DNA from: Berberis thunbergii | Taxonomy: Eukaryota > Streptophyta > Magnoliopsida > Ranunculales > Berberidaceae | NCBI GenBank assembly: GCA_003290165.1 | Contig: QNQO01000683.1 | Coordinates: 526,572 to 590,571 of the forward strand | Reading direction: 5' to 3' | Length of the DNA: 64,000 bases | Shown: one piece after another, positions 12,450-24,576 of the stretch | How positions within the stretch are numbered: position 1 is the first letter of the stretch | How the letters are laid out: each line of letters begins with the position of its first letter | Notes under the pieces: model-generated | The model's input: the letters and a program-made list of their open reading frames with translations, nothing else | Told to the model about the DNA's origin: nothing | The model's database searches: none | Made by a program: the position numbers and the translations under genes

Positions 12450-13229
12450 TTTCACTTAGTGTTTGATAATTATATCCATTAATCCCCCTAGCTAGCTACC
12501 AAAATTGTACCATTTTTTTTTTTGTAATTTTTCCTCGGTTTTTCCCTTTTTGGAAGTAGCAATGAACACTCACTCCATGTTGTACATATGGATTTGAAGT
12601 GTCCCAAAGCTTTGTCCGTAAAAACTGAGTTGATCATGATCAAGTAAAAATTTTATTATTGAAAATTTACTCTTTTTTATTTTTCATAATAATTTTAAAT
12701 TTCGTATGTTTCACTCCGAACTTGTCAGAAGCAACACGTGTCCACTTCTGACACAGAATCGGATTTCAAAAACAAAAAACAAACACCACCTAAGTATGAT
12801 TCAAAGCAAGACGTACTAACAGATCAAGTTAATTAAGATTGTTGCTTAAATGTTAAACAAACAAAAATAGTCAAAAAGAAATTTATAATTATATGAGATT
12901 AGTTTTAGATAAATTAATCAAGTATTAGTATTATATGAGCAAATTAAATTATGTTAACTTGTTACGATATAGAGTATTAGTTGCAACGCCGAGATTGGTG
13001 CCTGCAGGTGAGTTCAGGTCACATTTGCCGACGTTTGAACCGACTTTTATTGGATCTCACTCACTCATTTACTTAGCTTTCAACACATGTGGGTGCCCTT
13101 ATTGTTTTTTTTTTCTTTTCGTAACGAGTCCCTTTTTTTCTTTATTGGTGATTTCCTTTTTTTTAATCTCATGTTTAAGGGATGTCATTTAGAAGGGAAG
13201 CTAATGCAGTGGCTGATTTTTTTAGCTGT
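12450..13229. other. 3' flank of ACC synthase; nothing recognised
   Basis: The 3' UTR is presumed to lie in the first few hundred bases. After that there is only AT-rich DNA without a recognisable gene or element. Confidence 0.5.
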
Positions 13230-13238
13230 CAAAATGTT

Positions 13239-13338
13239 GAGTGATTCTATGTGTCGAGGGAAAGGGCGAGGAAACCAGCGAGGAAAAGGAGGTGGCGGGG
13301 GGTTTCCTCGCTCTTTCCCTCGAGATTTAGAATTTCCC
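13239..13338. mobile_element. MULE-type hairpin MITE, copy 1
   Basis: A 100-bp element is flanked by a perfect 9-bp target duplication, CAAAATGTT, at 13230-13238 and 13339-13347. The left end GAGTGATTCTATGTGTCGAG pairs with the right end (reverse strand GGGAAATTCTAAATCTCGAG). It is the shortest copy and lacks most of the inner arm seen in the others. It belongs with the elements at 14648, 21124, 24419, 51272, 52792, 62968 and 63670. Confidence 0.8.
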
Positions 13339-13556
13339 CAAAATGTTTGACGAAGATTTCTATCTATCCCATTCCTTTATGTGTTATGTGCGTGTGTGCT
13401 TACAATATGCCATTTTTCTATGTAACTAATGCGATAAAATTCCATATTTGGGTTGATTTTGATTGCGCGTGGCTACTCACACATATTTGAAACAAATAAA
13501 TGGAAATTTTGTTTCACATTACATACATGAAGGTTATTGTGTGCTTGATATTATGA

Positions 13557-13735
13557 GGCTGGAGATTTAGGTTTTGCAATCAGGATGATATGAAATCATC
13601 AGAAGAGATTTTTTACAACATCGAGATACATATAAATACTTTGAAAATTTTATCATTCATTCAAGATAACGCCACATTTTCTTAGTTGTAAAACCTAGTA
13701 ACAAAAACCTGATTTCCTAGTATTTTCGTAATTAT
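13557..13735 (+). repeat. Dispersed repeat, copy A
   Basis: The sequence contains ACATCGAGATACATATAAAT, a TCATCATT-like AT-rich body, and ends in ACCTGATTTCCTAGTATTTT. The same order of words occurs at about 15006-15115, partly at 15650-15722, and in reverse at about 50210-50345. No coding capacity; the termini are unclear. Confidence 0.5.
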
Positions 13736-13767
13736 TAGCTTAATCTGAATACAACAATTCTAGCCAG

Positions 13768-13938
13768 CTGTGTTTGCTAGCCATTTTTTGTCAAATTTGA
13801 GTTTTTTTTTTTTTTTATTTACATTTTTACCCATTTTATTGGTGGTGTTTGTGATTGTATATTAATGAGAAGGGGTAAAAAGTGTAAAAAAAAAAAAAAA
13901 AAAAAACTTGGCAAAAAAAAATGCTAGCAAACCTGACT
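13768..13938 (+). mobile_element. Second hairpin MITE family, copy 1
   Basis: Ends read TTTGCTAGCCATTTTTT and, inverted, AATGCTAGCAAAC. The core (GTGTTTGTGATTGT, then GGGTAAAAAGTGTAAAA) is shared with 60681-60820 and, inverted, with 14017-14185. The arms are largely poly-T and poly-A. No target duplication was resolved. Confidence 0.5.
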
Positions 13939-14016
13939 AGCTTGACTTACTCATATGAATATTATGAAAAAAGATTATGGGTAAGGACAACAGTGGGAAC
14001 TCAGTGAATAGAGTTT

Positions 14017-14185
14017 ATTTGGGCAGCCAGGCTTTAAAGCCATTTTTTTGGCAGATTTGGGTGTTTTTACACTTTTATTCATTCCCCTTAAAACACAACC
14101 ACAAACATTATCTATAAAAATGATAGAAGTGTAAAAAAATACACAATCTAACTAAAAAGTGGCTATAAAGCTTAACTGCATAAAA
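14017..14185 (-). mobile_element. Second hairpin MITE family, copy 2
   Basis: The left end CAGCCAGGCTTTAAAGCC and the right end (reverse strand CAGTTAAGCTTTATAGCC) form a terminal inverted repeat. The inner GTGTTTTTACACTTTTA and ACAACCACAAACATTAT words match the reverse complement of the copies at 13768 and 60681. Confidence 0.55.
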
Positions 14186-14647
14186 TTGGGGCAGTGATTA
14201 ATTGAAACCTTTCTAGAGAGCTAGGCCAGTCAAGTCAGGTCCACGCCAGGCCAAGGCCAAGCCCAATACCATTCATCATCCTAAAAATACTCATAATAAT
14301 CCAATCCAACACAATCATACAAAAACAGAACCCCTTGTCGCTCTCCTAGCTCTCTAGATTTTTTTGAAATAATTGAGTGATGAGCTATCCATAAAAAGCA
14401 TACGTGTTGGCCAAACAAAATGACACTTGGAAGTCCACTGGCTTTACTTTTCATTTCCATTTCAAGTTAACTAAAATGTACCTAATAAAGCCCTTCTTGT
14501 TTTATCAACTTAGCTAAAAATATAAGGCAAAAAGTTATTTTTTAAAACTTTGTACGTTTTATCGAAAACGCGTCACCTTTTACGTAAGATTTTTAATGCA
14601 ACTATGTCTCATGAACAATAAGCATTTTAAATAAGTCATTATTAAGA

Positions 14648-14794
14648 GGGCTTCTCTAATTGGCGAGGAAATGGGCGAGAGGGAGGGGGTGGAACCCTTT
14701 ATCTCCCTCGAGATGTGTGCACTCATGCATTTCAAGGAGAATGGAGGGTTCCACCTTCCTCCCTCACCCGTTTCCTCGCCAATTAGAATTCCCC
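14648..14794. mobile_element. MULE-type hairpin MITE, copy 2
   Basis: A 147-bp element with a perfect 9-bp target duplication, TTATTAAGA, at 14639-14647 and 14795-14803. Ends are GGGCTTCTCTAATTGG and, reverse strand, GGGGAATTCTAATTGG, followed by CGAGGAAA-type sequence in both arms. A CTCGAGATG word lies near the loop, as in the other copies. Confidence 0.88.
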
Positions 14795-15005
14795 TTATTA
14801 AGAAGATTAACGCGTTTATATTGCTAATAACGAGGGTGATATTGAAATTTACTTGTTTAGTATTATTGGCTTTAAAGAGATTAATTAAAGTAATGTGTTC
14901 ACACCAAATTGATTATATTTTGGGTACATGAGCTGTGATTCCTGTCTCCCATAAGATGATCTTGTAACACACATCTCTAAATATAAGATCATTGTTGTGT
15001 GTAAA

Positions 15006-15115
15006 ATTTAGACAGTTTTTACAATCTCGAGATACACATAAATATTAAAAAAAAAATTCATCATTCTTAATTTCAAGATCAGGACACGTCATCCTGATTT
15101 CCTAGTATTTTAAAA
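15006..15115 (+). repeat. Dispersed repeat, copy B
   Basis: Contains CTCGAGATACACATAAATAT, a TTCATCATTCTTAATTTCAA body and CCTGATTTCCTAGTATTTT, collinear with copy A at 13557-13735. A partial copy (GAAACCTGATTTCCTAG) is at 15650-15722. Confidence 0.5.
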
Positions 15116-15119
15116 AAAA

Positions 15120-17857
15120 TTTATAAATAAATACTTATCCAAGATATGCGGCTTATTGGTTTCGACATTGCCCATGATACTATATGTGAAGTGAGTGACA
15201 AGTATATATGCATGGAAGCTTCAAATGGATTAATTAATTAATTAGAAGATTAGAATATTCAATTTGGAATGAAATAAACAACAATTTAATTACCTAGGAT
15301 ATTGGTCGATCATATCATGCATGTGGAATGTGCAACAGAAAATTGTCTTGCTTGTTCGTCATCATTTCGTATTAATTAATCCAGTTTGCGCATTTTTTTT
15401 TCAACAATTTTATACATTTTTTATTTCATCACTTTATATATTGTCAATAATTCTTTATAGATTAAGTTTCCATGAGCCTATTACATCATGGTTAGTCCAA
15501 ACAATGTTGTTTAAAATCTCTTAATTAAATAGTTAGATATGGTATTTACTTATACTCGACTGATTAGTTCAGTTGCACCATGTGTTGACATCGTACATTA
15601 ACTAGTATAATTGCATTATTATAAAGAAAAATGTTTTTGTTTATTTGTATTTCGAGCTTGTAAAAAATTACCTTTGATGATGTCATATCATGACATTCTG
15701 GTTGCGAAACCTGATTTCCTAGATTCACTCTATTGTTTATTTCTAATTTTTATTTACTTTTTTTAGTTTTTACACTGTGAATGCATGCAATAATGTAGTC
15801 TTTTTCTCTTATTGCAATCTCTTGATTGGTTTGGGGCTAGAGTAGGTTAAAATTTACCAACTAATTACAGATTTTGTCTGCCTTTTTTCTTTCTTCCTAA
15901 TTTTTGTTTTGAACAATCGCACAAGTAGGTTGTAGCTCTCTAGGACACACCTCTTCAATGGGAGAGAGATATACTACCAATTATGACATATAGGAAAAAA
16001 ATGGTGTGTTTTTTCTCTTAGCTAGCTGAGGAACCCTATTGACAGGGCACCTAGCTAAGCTAGCATCATTTAGGAGAAGAAAATAACAAGTACTTCACTA
16101 CCAACAACTCAGCACCAGACAAGAAGAAAGTCACCAAAGAACTGATGCAACATGAGAGTCAAAGATACCTCCAAACCCATGCAAAACTTCTCATTAGGTG
16201 CAAAAAAGTTTAGAGAGGACTACATATGGGCCTAAGATGTTCATTAGTGTTTCTTAATATTAAGACATCATGACTAGATCTTATTAACCTTTCTTTCTAC
16301 CATAGTCACCATAGTCACTAATGACTTATTAGCCAATGCAAATGCCAGGAGTCGTTCGGCTTGTAATCTTTTTCAGAGAATTAATTTTTGACACTTTCAT
16401 AGTGTCTGGACATTCCTTGATTCGTAGGCAAAAAAATAGTCATGTTTGGCAAAAAAAACAAAAAAGTATGTATGTCTTCAACAAGTCTTGCATAGAAAAT
16501 TTCCTAGAAGGTTAAAATCTACCTTCTTTTTTTAACAAAAAAGAATTTTAGACAAAGAACCCTAAATTAAGGAAATGTTGTTGAGTAAAAGAAGACTTGA
16601 TTTGCTTCATTTTTTGGAGTTGTGGAGAAAAGTTTAGACATTAAACCTGACAATCACCCCCTTTCAAAAAGATTTCAACATTGTCTAGGAAAGGGAAAGC
16701 TCCGGTTTAGCTTCAACACTACAAGTATGTCATCATCATATTTGGGCATGGATGATGGAGATCTGTCGAACATATATGAATTCACCAATACTATTTACTT
16801 TATAAAGTTATTACGCCACTATTGATTTTAGTTGTGGAATAATTGAAACTTCACTCTTAAAGGTAGAAATTGTTGGACATGTGGCTCGTTTCGAGGTATA
16901 ACGAAGTCTCGCAGAAGATAAAATTTTTGCGAGATTAAGTATAGACTATAGAGTGTGTCACTACTTTGAATTCTGATCTTATAGAAGTGGGAACATTTCC
17001 TTTTCTTTTGAGTCCAGATTGTTTGTAGTCAACAATGGTGAAAAGTAATATCCCTCCTGATATTGTTGCCTGAAAATTTGGAATGCATGTTACAAACAAT
17101 CAATTAATTTTTAAGACTTTGCCAGATGGTATCACATGTTTGAAACTTGAACTCTGCCGCGGCATATGTCCACTATAATTGAAGGCACCCACAGAAAGCT
17201 ACCATGGTAGAAAATGAATTACTAGTATGCGAAAACGCCAGAGAGTGGGAGAATAAATGTGGGTGCATGGTATGGGGTGCCATATGTGCACATGCTATAT
17301 TTAGCTAGGGAACATAGAACCACCTGCAATTGCAGTCTGTATATCTCTTCGTCTGTTCTATCTTTTATCAAAAACTTTCGGTATTGTAGTTACACCCATC
17401 TCCTTGTTCATATCACTTTGTAAAGGCAACCTGATATCACCTCCTTTGTCTTTGCTCACTCTCTATGGAGACCAAAAAGGCCCACTTTGTCTCAAAGTCC
17501 CAACATCATCCATGAAAATTTCACCTATCTTTTTCACCTACAACAACCACTTTAGAACGATGAGCTAATAAGAACACTGTTTTGGTTTTTGAACTTTGCA
17601 TGGTTTTCAAAAGGAGATATAATATGAGATGACGAATTGGAATCTTCTTCCTCACTGTCAATGAGGATGCATGACAGTAGAAAAAACAAGGAGAAACTCA
17701 GACTGGTTTTTATCCTGTTTGGAAGGACGATAAAGGTGGCTGAAATAGAAACCCCTCGTGACTTCCAGTCTCATCTATAATAGCTTCACTGGTTGTACAA
17801 AACTTTATGCAAATTTTCACAAGGGTGTGTTTTTTTATTGATTTCAAGGTGAGAGGG
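15120..17857. other. Intergenic DNA; only a partial dispersed repeat
   Basis: Apart from the partial repeat at 15650-15722, no gene, RNA or element was recognised. A weak ORF at 16622-16825 has no homology that I can name. Confidence 0.5.
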
Positions 17858-18225
17858 TGATGCCGGGCGAATAACGATTATTTTGTAGGCTAATTTTAGG
17901 GAAGAATATAAGAGAATTGTCTAAACCACAAATAAATAACTCTAATGTTCAATTCAAATTATCAAAATTAAAAGTCTCTCTACGATATTGAGGAAGAATT
18001 CTATTTATAGTGCTCAAATAACTTGAATAATAAGCAGCCTAATCCTAAAAGAAAAATTAGAATCAAATACTAAAATAATAAGCAGTCTATTGCTAAAAGA
18101 AAAAGTAATGTCTAATCCTAAAAGGTAACTAAAAAGACTCCTAATTAAATTGAAAGATTACGAATAAATTATTTAGTAAATAACTTTGAGAGCAAATTAG
18201 GAACCCTAGAAACCCTCTTGCATCA
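17858..18225 (-). repeat. 3' LTR of a gypsy-type retrotransposon
   Basis: About 368 bases are repeated in direct orientation at 20292-20684, with long exact stretches such as GACTCCTAATTAAATTGAAA. On the element's strand the LTR begins TGATGCAAG and ends GCCCGGCATCA, so it has TG...CA ends. The two LTRs differ by scattered substitutions and small indels, so the insertion is not very recent. Confidence 0.85.
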
Positions 18226-18407
18226 GTCGCCTCAGGTTGAAAAGAACTCGTCTTCGAGTTCACAATAACTTCATTGGAATCCTTTGGCATCATGTCAGAA
18301 AACTCTGTTAGTTCTTGCAGGCGTACTGGATTCTCTTTCATTTCCCTTCTCTTGAGCTCCATCTGCAAATCTAGCACATACTCCTTTACTATAATAATCA
18401 ATTCCTT

Positions 18408-19090
18408 GACTTCATCAACCTCGGAGAGATTCAATTTGCAGTCTTTGTGACGAAGCTGGTTCTTGGGAGACATCACAATGAGTGGCTTACGGAAATCTCT
18501 ATGTATCTGGCGATGCAAAACATGGAAATAATTTGCAGGAGTCGTGACGTTGACAACTTGCCAATTGCACTCCTGGACCTGCTTCCTAAGTGTGGCGTCC
18601 ATCTCAGGAATAACATATGGATTATCATCGCTCATCTAAAGGAAACGTTTCAATCTTGCACTTGAATGTTCAAGGCCTTGACCATCATAATCATGGGGAA
18701 GAAGCACCACAAGTCCTGTCTGGCAGAGCCATTTAGACTCCCCACTACTAAAAAAATGATCAAATATCACCTGAGCACCATTAGCGAAATCACCAAATTG
18801 GGCCTCCCATATAACCAATGAATTTGGATTTTCCATTGAATAGCCCAATTCAAATCCGAGGACACCAAACTCCGAAAGCGAACTGTTGTTGATGGTAAAC
18901 ATCTCTTCATTTTGGTTCATGAGAAAAATGTCCAGTGGACAATATTTCTCACCCATTTCCTGGTCATGGACTACCAAATGTCTGTGACTAAAAAGTACAT
19001 CTTTCAACATCCTTGCCACTCAACCGAACATGATTACCTTCCACTAGCAATGTAGCAAAAACAAGTGCTTCTCCAACTGTTTAGTCAATG
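18408..19090 (-). pseudogene. Captured fragment of 2-oxoglutarate dehydrogenase E1 inside the LTR element
   Basis: The source gene encodes the thiamine-diphosphate-dependent E1 of the mitochondrial TCA-cycle 2-oxoglutarate dehydrogenase complex. About 225 residues are recognisable: [71 protein letters not shown] and [20 protein letters not shown]. This is the pyrimidine-binding (transketolase-like) domain of E1. No intron interrupts it, which fits capture from spliced RNA. It is broken: a stop replaces the expected Trp in IDW near 19083, a one-base insertion lies in the T run near 18988, and a stop replaces Gln just before MSDDNPYV (18635). Substitutions such as HDYDGQGLE for the usual HGYDGQGPE suggest relaxed selection. 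It cannot make a working enzyme. Confidence 0.9.
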
Positions 19091-20243
19091 GTCATCTTGT
19101 AGACTTTATCTGCAACTGTGCGGGTCATGTGAAAAAATTAGTTCTCAACAAATCGTCCCTTGAATCACCATTGGGAGTCAGTAGACTCTTACGAACGACT
19201 AGAGTCTCATGGCCATCTCCATACAACACATCTCCATCTTCATCATCGTCATACATATGCTCTACAAGCTCCTCAATTTCGTCTACCATGTCTTCTTTAA
19301 CCAGGAGATTGTTGCCCTTCTGAATAGCAGACTTCCTGCACTCAGCCGCCCTATGTCACTGTTCACCACATCTAAAACATATAATATTTGAGTTAGAATT
19401 ACCCTGTGGTGGCTGTTGGGTAGGACGAGATTCTTGAGGGCGAATTGGCCGACTGCTTTGATCACTTCTGATCATAGGCTTCCTGTTCTGCTATTTTTTC
19501 ACAGCAAGTGCACGCTGGTAGGCTTCAGAAGCGGTCCACAGTGAATGAAAGCTGAGTACATCCTGCAGGGATTGTCGCAATCCCCCCAAATACCGTGTCA
19601 TCATCTTCTCTTCTATCCCAGATAAGTCATTACGGGCTATCAATTGATAGAACTCCTCCGTGTAATCATCAACTGATCTCGTGCCTTGCCTCAACGAATG
19701 AAGTCGTTGAAACAAAGTTTAAGTGTAGCCGAAAAGAAGGAAGTGACCCTTCATCTTCTTCTTCATCTTTTCCTAATCAGTGATCTTGGCCTGGTCCTGC
19801 CTGTCGTGTGATCGCTTCAACTGCTCCCACCACGCAGATGCTATGCCTTTGAGTTTGATGACAACCAATTTCACTTTGACATGATCTGAAACTTTCTTAT
19901 ACTAAAATAGACACTCTATTTCATTCAACCAATCCACGAATCCTTCGCCCTGTAACGTACCAGAAAACTCAGGTAGATCTACTTTGAAACCGGGATTTTC
20001 ATGACGATCATCCCGACCACGGCGCTCCCATAATCGAGCACGATTGTGATACGAATTTTCTAATCTGGAATTAGAATCGTGATATTTCATCTCACGATTA
20101 CCGAAGTCCTACGCCGTTAGACGATGGGTTAGCTCTACAACTTGCCGCTGTAAATCCTCAATCATCACATCCTGAACGCTACGATCACGGTGAGGGGCTT
20201 CCTCGTTCATAACCTGCCTGCGACGACCACGACCACCAGCCAT
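19084..20243 (-). pseudogene. Degenerate gag and protease start of the gypsy element
   Basis: Gag begins at the ATG at 20243 with MAGGRGRRRQVMNEEAP and a coiled-coil-like LQRQVVELTHRL. It continues through a capsid-type gag domain (DLPEFSG, GFVDWLNEIE, LHSLRQGTRSVDDYTEEFYQ). A CCHC zinc knuckle near 19345-19390 reads CFRCGEQ-stop-HRAAEC, with TGA where glycine is expected. The protease start TVADKVYKMTID follows and is cut right at the catalytic Asp by the OGDH piece. Several further stops and frame changes break gag, so no full-length Gag is made. Confidence 0.8.
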
Positions 20244-20291
20244 AGAAACTGATAAAATCTCACCCAAGAAGATGCTAAAACTCTGATACCA

Positions 20292-20684
20292 ACGAACGCC
20301 GGGCAGAATAACGATTATTCTGTATGCTAGTTTCAAAAGATAATTAACAGGGAAGAACACAATAGAATTGCCCAAAACACAGATAAATAACTCTAATATT
20401 CAATTCAGATTGTCAAAATCAAAGGTCTCTCTACAATATTGAGGAAAAACCCTATTTATAATGCTCAAATAACTAGAATAATAAGCAGCCTATTCTTAAA
20501 AGAAAAATTAGAATCAAATACTAAAATAATAAGCAGTCTAAAAGAAAAAGTAATGCCTAATCTTAAAAGGAAACTAAAAAGACTCCTAATTAAATTGAAA
20601 GATTACGAATACGTTATTTAGTAAATAACTTTGAGAGCAAATTAGAAACTCTAAAAACCCAGATTAGAAACCCTCCTTGCATCA
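20292..20684 (-). repeat. 5' LTR of the gypsy-type retrotransposon
   Basis: Direct repeat partner of 17858-18225. It is immediately followed, on the reverse strand, by the primer binding site, which fixes the orientation of the element. Confidence 0.85.
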
Positions 20685-20699
20685 GTGGATTTTTATTGT

Positions 20700-20795
20700 A
20701 TTCCAAAGCTATTAAATGCCTTTGTCGGGGTTTAAATCTGAGCTAGTATTGTTATCTACCGCAAGTCTTACCGGCTGAACTAGCACAATGATATC
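20700..20795 (-). mobile_element. SINE-like fragment
   Basis: On the reverse strand TGCTAGTTCAGCCGGTAAGA resembles a polymerase III A-box, and GATTTAAACCCCGAC, about 40 bases later, resembles a B-box. It starts next to the gypsy LTR end. No tail or target duplication was resolved, so the call is tentative. Confidence 0.4.
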
Positions 20796-21123
20796 ATAAG
20801 CACACGACTTTTGCTCAAAATACATGATTATTGAGTAACCATTGAAATGTTGTATGTTTTGCCTCTCATCTGCTCCGGGGACAACTCATCTGAAACAATC
20901 CACACCTCGAAATGACAATGTATTTAAGGTGGGCGAGAATTAACTTTATCCCTAATCATGATGCGCCATGGATGGTCCATGAGAGCTAGATATAAAATTG
21001 TTTTATCTCATTTAAACCATTTTTTCATTGGAAATGACAGTGTATTATGGAATTAGCTTGTGCTAGCTCTTGATTTTATTACCTTCCCCCCTCCTAACCA
21101 GATCTAAAGGAATTAAAATTATA

Positions 21124-21281
21124 GGGTTTGTCTACACAGCGAGGAAAGGGGCGAGAGAGGGGTGAAGCCGTTCATTTTTCTCGAGATGTGTAAAAGCAAG
21201 ATACACACTTTTACGCATCTCGAAAGAAATGAACGGCTTCACCCCCTCCCTCGCCCGTTTCCTCGTCATTTAGAATTTCCC
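21124..21281. mobile_element. MULE-type hairpin MITE, copy 3
   Basis: A 158-bp element with a perfect 9-bp target duplication, AAAATTATA, at 21115-21123 and 21282-21290. The ends are GGGTTTGTCTACACAGCGAG and, reverse strand, GGGAAATTCTAAATGACGAG. The arms pair through GTGAAGCCGTTCATTT and CTCGAGATGTGTAAAA up to a loop near 21202. Confidence 0.9.
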
Positions 21282-21290
21282 AAAATTATA

Positions 21291-24200
21291 TTGTGTGATA
21301 TGATCATCAGTTCCAGGACGCACGCAATTGATGACATTCAAATAATTGCCCTATCCTGTTCCAACTACAAATGCTTTAGACAACATAGCTATAATGCAAG
21401 AGTTGAGAGAACTATCATAGCCCCAACCATTTTTCCTATTGAGACATAAGGACAAGTTTATTCGATTCAAATCCATACAAAATTTGCCCAATATGTATGC
21501 ATGGACCCAAAACTCTGCATTTTTCAGGTTTTCCTTGGACCTTGACCTGAAGCCAAAACTCTGTATTAGTTGGTGCCATGAGTACATTTTGTTAGGCCAC
21601 AACAGAGTTAAAATGGGGAAACCCAAGGACAATAGGTGTCAAATTGAACCAATAAATCTACTACAGCAAGGCTGCTAGAGTTCAAACTCTTAGTACAGTA
21701 CATGAAACCAGCTATATATTTTTATCTTTGGTACTCTTTCTTGAGACGTGTCTTGGCTAAGTATCACACATTATGGATCAATTTCCATGCAGATAAGCCA
21801 CACTATCAATGAAAAGTTGGCGATGGATCCAAAGTGCAAATTATTCTCTTTTGCTGGTGACAACTTTCATTTGCCAATGTTGCATGCATATGAAGTTTAG
21901 TGAAAGCTGAATATAATCATATATGCATGGAAACACTAGTGTACTATGGACTTTTGGGATTGGTTTTTAAGGGATATAAGTTGATCAGGGGCATGTGAAC
22001 TCTGAACTCTGAACTCTTTGTGGACTTAAAGCTAGAGCATGACAAGACTAAGAAGTTAGAACAATTTAGAACTACAAGAATAGGTTATAATAGGTAAAAG
22101 AAGTATATAGTTTATAATATGTAAAAGGAGTGTAGGTTATAATAGGTAAAAGAAGTATAGATTACAATAGATCAAAAAGTTTTAGACCAGAAATTTAGCT
22201 ATGTATCCATAGTCATGTTCAGTTTATTTGTATGAACAAAAAGTATAATGAAAGGCAAATATTGGAAGTTATATTGAAGGCATATAAATATACAATTAAG
22301 TTAAAGTGTGTTTTATAAGCAAGTGAATCCAATATAATTAATGGGAATAAGTTAACTTAGGATGTATTTGTTTATAACATATAATGAGATAGTTGACATT
22401 TGGACAATTAAACAAAATTTAGCAACATAAAAATAACATGGTATGTAGATAATCTGCTTTGTGTTATGGGGGTTCTTCAAGCTCTCCATTCTATAATAAA
22501 TTCGTTTCCGACCGAACCCAACCATGTATTTAGGGCAACCCTAACTTCTTAGACATCAAAACTAAGATTATCCTTGTTCAACTATCAAAGATGATCTTAA
22601 TTTGGTCATGATTTCCATGTAAGATGTTCAATTTGAGTTGATTAATTAATAATCTTTAACAAGATCAGATGAGGGGTAGAATGAAAGTCTACATTTAACA
22701 TGATGATAATGTTTTACAATATTGCTTACAGAGAACAAGAATTCAAGAATGTCGACATATGGATGCATGCATGCTTATGGTTTGCTCAAGGTTTACTCTT
22801 GGAGACATGCACTCCCTTTTCCATACATTTGCTTTGGTCCTTTGCCTTACAAAGTGGCTGTAATATCCCAACTATTCCGCTCTAATTAATCGAGAGAGAA
22901 CTCAAAGTGGGATTAATGTTATTAGATCTTCTTCTTCTTCTTCGCTTCCCATTTCCAATTCAATCCTCTGTTTCTGGCCTAAACAAGAACACCCCACTTG
23001 TTCACAAAATCTAAGTACTAGTTATCCAACTGATACTAGATCGTTCACTTGCTTAGTTTTAGGTTTAACTTCACATTTTCGGTTCAGTTGAATTGATCAA
23101 ATCAAAGTTCATGTTCAATGGTTAGATTGACCTACTTGTTCTGACCTTAGTCAAATACTATGTGCTAATAAGGTGACATAATCTAGCTTTGAAGGGTTTC
23201 AATGGTTGATTCTGAAACTACCTAGGTTCTTAGCTGTTTAGATCTCTCTTGGATTTCTCTCACAAAACTGCATGTTATCCTTGCACAAGATAGGTTGAGC
23301 TTGGACTTCAACGTTGAAGTGGACACAAAATAGCGCACCCCTTCTATACTTGGATTGGCCTAAACAAAATATGGGTTCGGCATGGTCTCGGACTCTGGAC
23401 TTGGCTGAATTGAGTCTCTAGCATCTGGGCTAGGCTAGGCTCAGTTTCAAAATTCAATATCATCTTTCTGATCCATTGGTTTACTTATCGAAGAAAAATA
23501 CTATGGATATCTATTGATCAATCAAGATAAGAATTTTGATAAAAATTATAGATCAACAACATAAACAATGTATCAAAACTTCAGATCATTTCGACACATG
23601 TGCTGCGAGATCTGTGATAAGTCGGTAAATGAAATTTCTTTATTATATCACAAAGCGAGTGAGAGTCCACTTTGAGCACGACACAAGCCAGCAAGCAATT
23701 GAAACTTTGGCACAATATTCTAGTGTTAGTACATAATTTTCTTGAAAACTTCAGTTCAAATGGAGTTCAAACGAATTAAAAAATAATTTTTAGATTTACA
23801 AGATCCTTAATTTACAATGAACATTAATGAGGTCCTCCTGACTTCCTAAAAATCATTTTTTCTAGGAAGTGAAATGTTTACATCCTCTTAACATAAACAG
23901 GCCCAAATGAACAAAGTCTAGGCCAGAGCCAACAATTGGGCTTAACATGGAAAATCGTTTTTATTGAGGGGGGGAAAATCATTCATAATGGGATGTAGTT
24001 TCACTCACCTATCGATATCGATAATCATTATAGACATTAAATTTCTAGAACTAATAAATATTTTCAAAATATTTTGTAAGAAAACAATTCCATATATTGC
24101 GGAGATAATTTCACTCACCTACCAGTATTTAATGACGCAAGTAGTGTACCATTCTTAAAATCAAATATTAAAACACAATAAATATCTCAAAATTTGAAAC

Positions 24201-24409
24201 TTTTAGCCCATCATCATCAAATAGCTAACTTGGATTGTTTGCAATTGTATAAATGAAAATCAAGAATTGAAGCCCAAAAACCCAACATGAAATTTCTATA
24301 TTTAGTATTCATGGGCCTAAAATAGAAACTATGGCCTTTTCGGGAAGGAAAGCAAGTAAACTTTCATAAGTACCAGCTTTTTAAAGTTGATTCATTGAGT
24401 AAATCAACA
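21291..24409. other. Intergenic DNA; no gene recognised
   Basis: Two minor structures were seen: a short tandem repeat of AGGTTATAATAGGTAAAAG-type units at about 22083-22170, and a TTC microsatellite near 22928-22945. ORFs here are short and without recognisable homology. Confidence 0.5.
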
Positions 24410-24418
24410 AAATTGTTT

Positions 24419-24576
24419 CGAAAATTCTAGGGGTCGAGGGAGGGAGCGAGGGGTGGGTGAAATCCACCTCAAGATGAGTGCATTGTGCATCTCAAATTTG
24501 ATGCACTCATCTCAAGGCGGATGGGTGGTAACTCGCCCCTTTCCCTCGCTCCCTCTCTCGACCCCTAGCAAAGCCC
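24419..24576. mobile_element. MULE-type hairpin MITE, copy 4
   Basis: A 158-bp element with a perfect 9-bp target duplication, AAATTGTTT, at 24410-24418 and 24577-24585. The ends CGAAAATTCTAGGGGTCG and, reverse strand, GGGCTTTGCTAGGGGTCG pair. The arms contain GAGGGAGGGAGCGAG and an inner ACCTCAAGATGAGTGCA. Confidence 0.9.

Larger units (their letters stand above)
17858..20684 (-). mobile_element. Ty3/gypsy-like LTR retrotransposon, non-autonomous, carrying a captured host gene piece
   Basis: Two direct LTRs (17858-18225 and 20292-20684) flank a 2.07-kb interior read on the reverse strand. An initiator-Met primer binding site, TGGTATCAGAG, lies at 20291-20281 next to the 5' LTR. The interior holds gag, a zinc knuckle and the start of the protease. 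It then switches to 2-oxoglutarate dehydrogenase E1 sequence (about 18408-19090) and returns to what looks like a protease-RT linker ([15 protein letters not shown]). Reverse transcriptase, RNase H and integrase are absent, so movement would need a helper element. No convincing 5-bp target duplication was found. Confidence 0.85.

Noticed and set aside
20439..20621. Forward ORF of 60 codons
   Set aside because: It lies entirely within the gypsy 5' LTR and reads on the wrong strand for the element.
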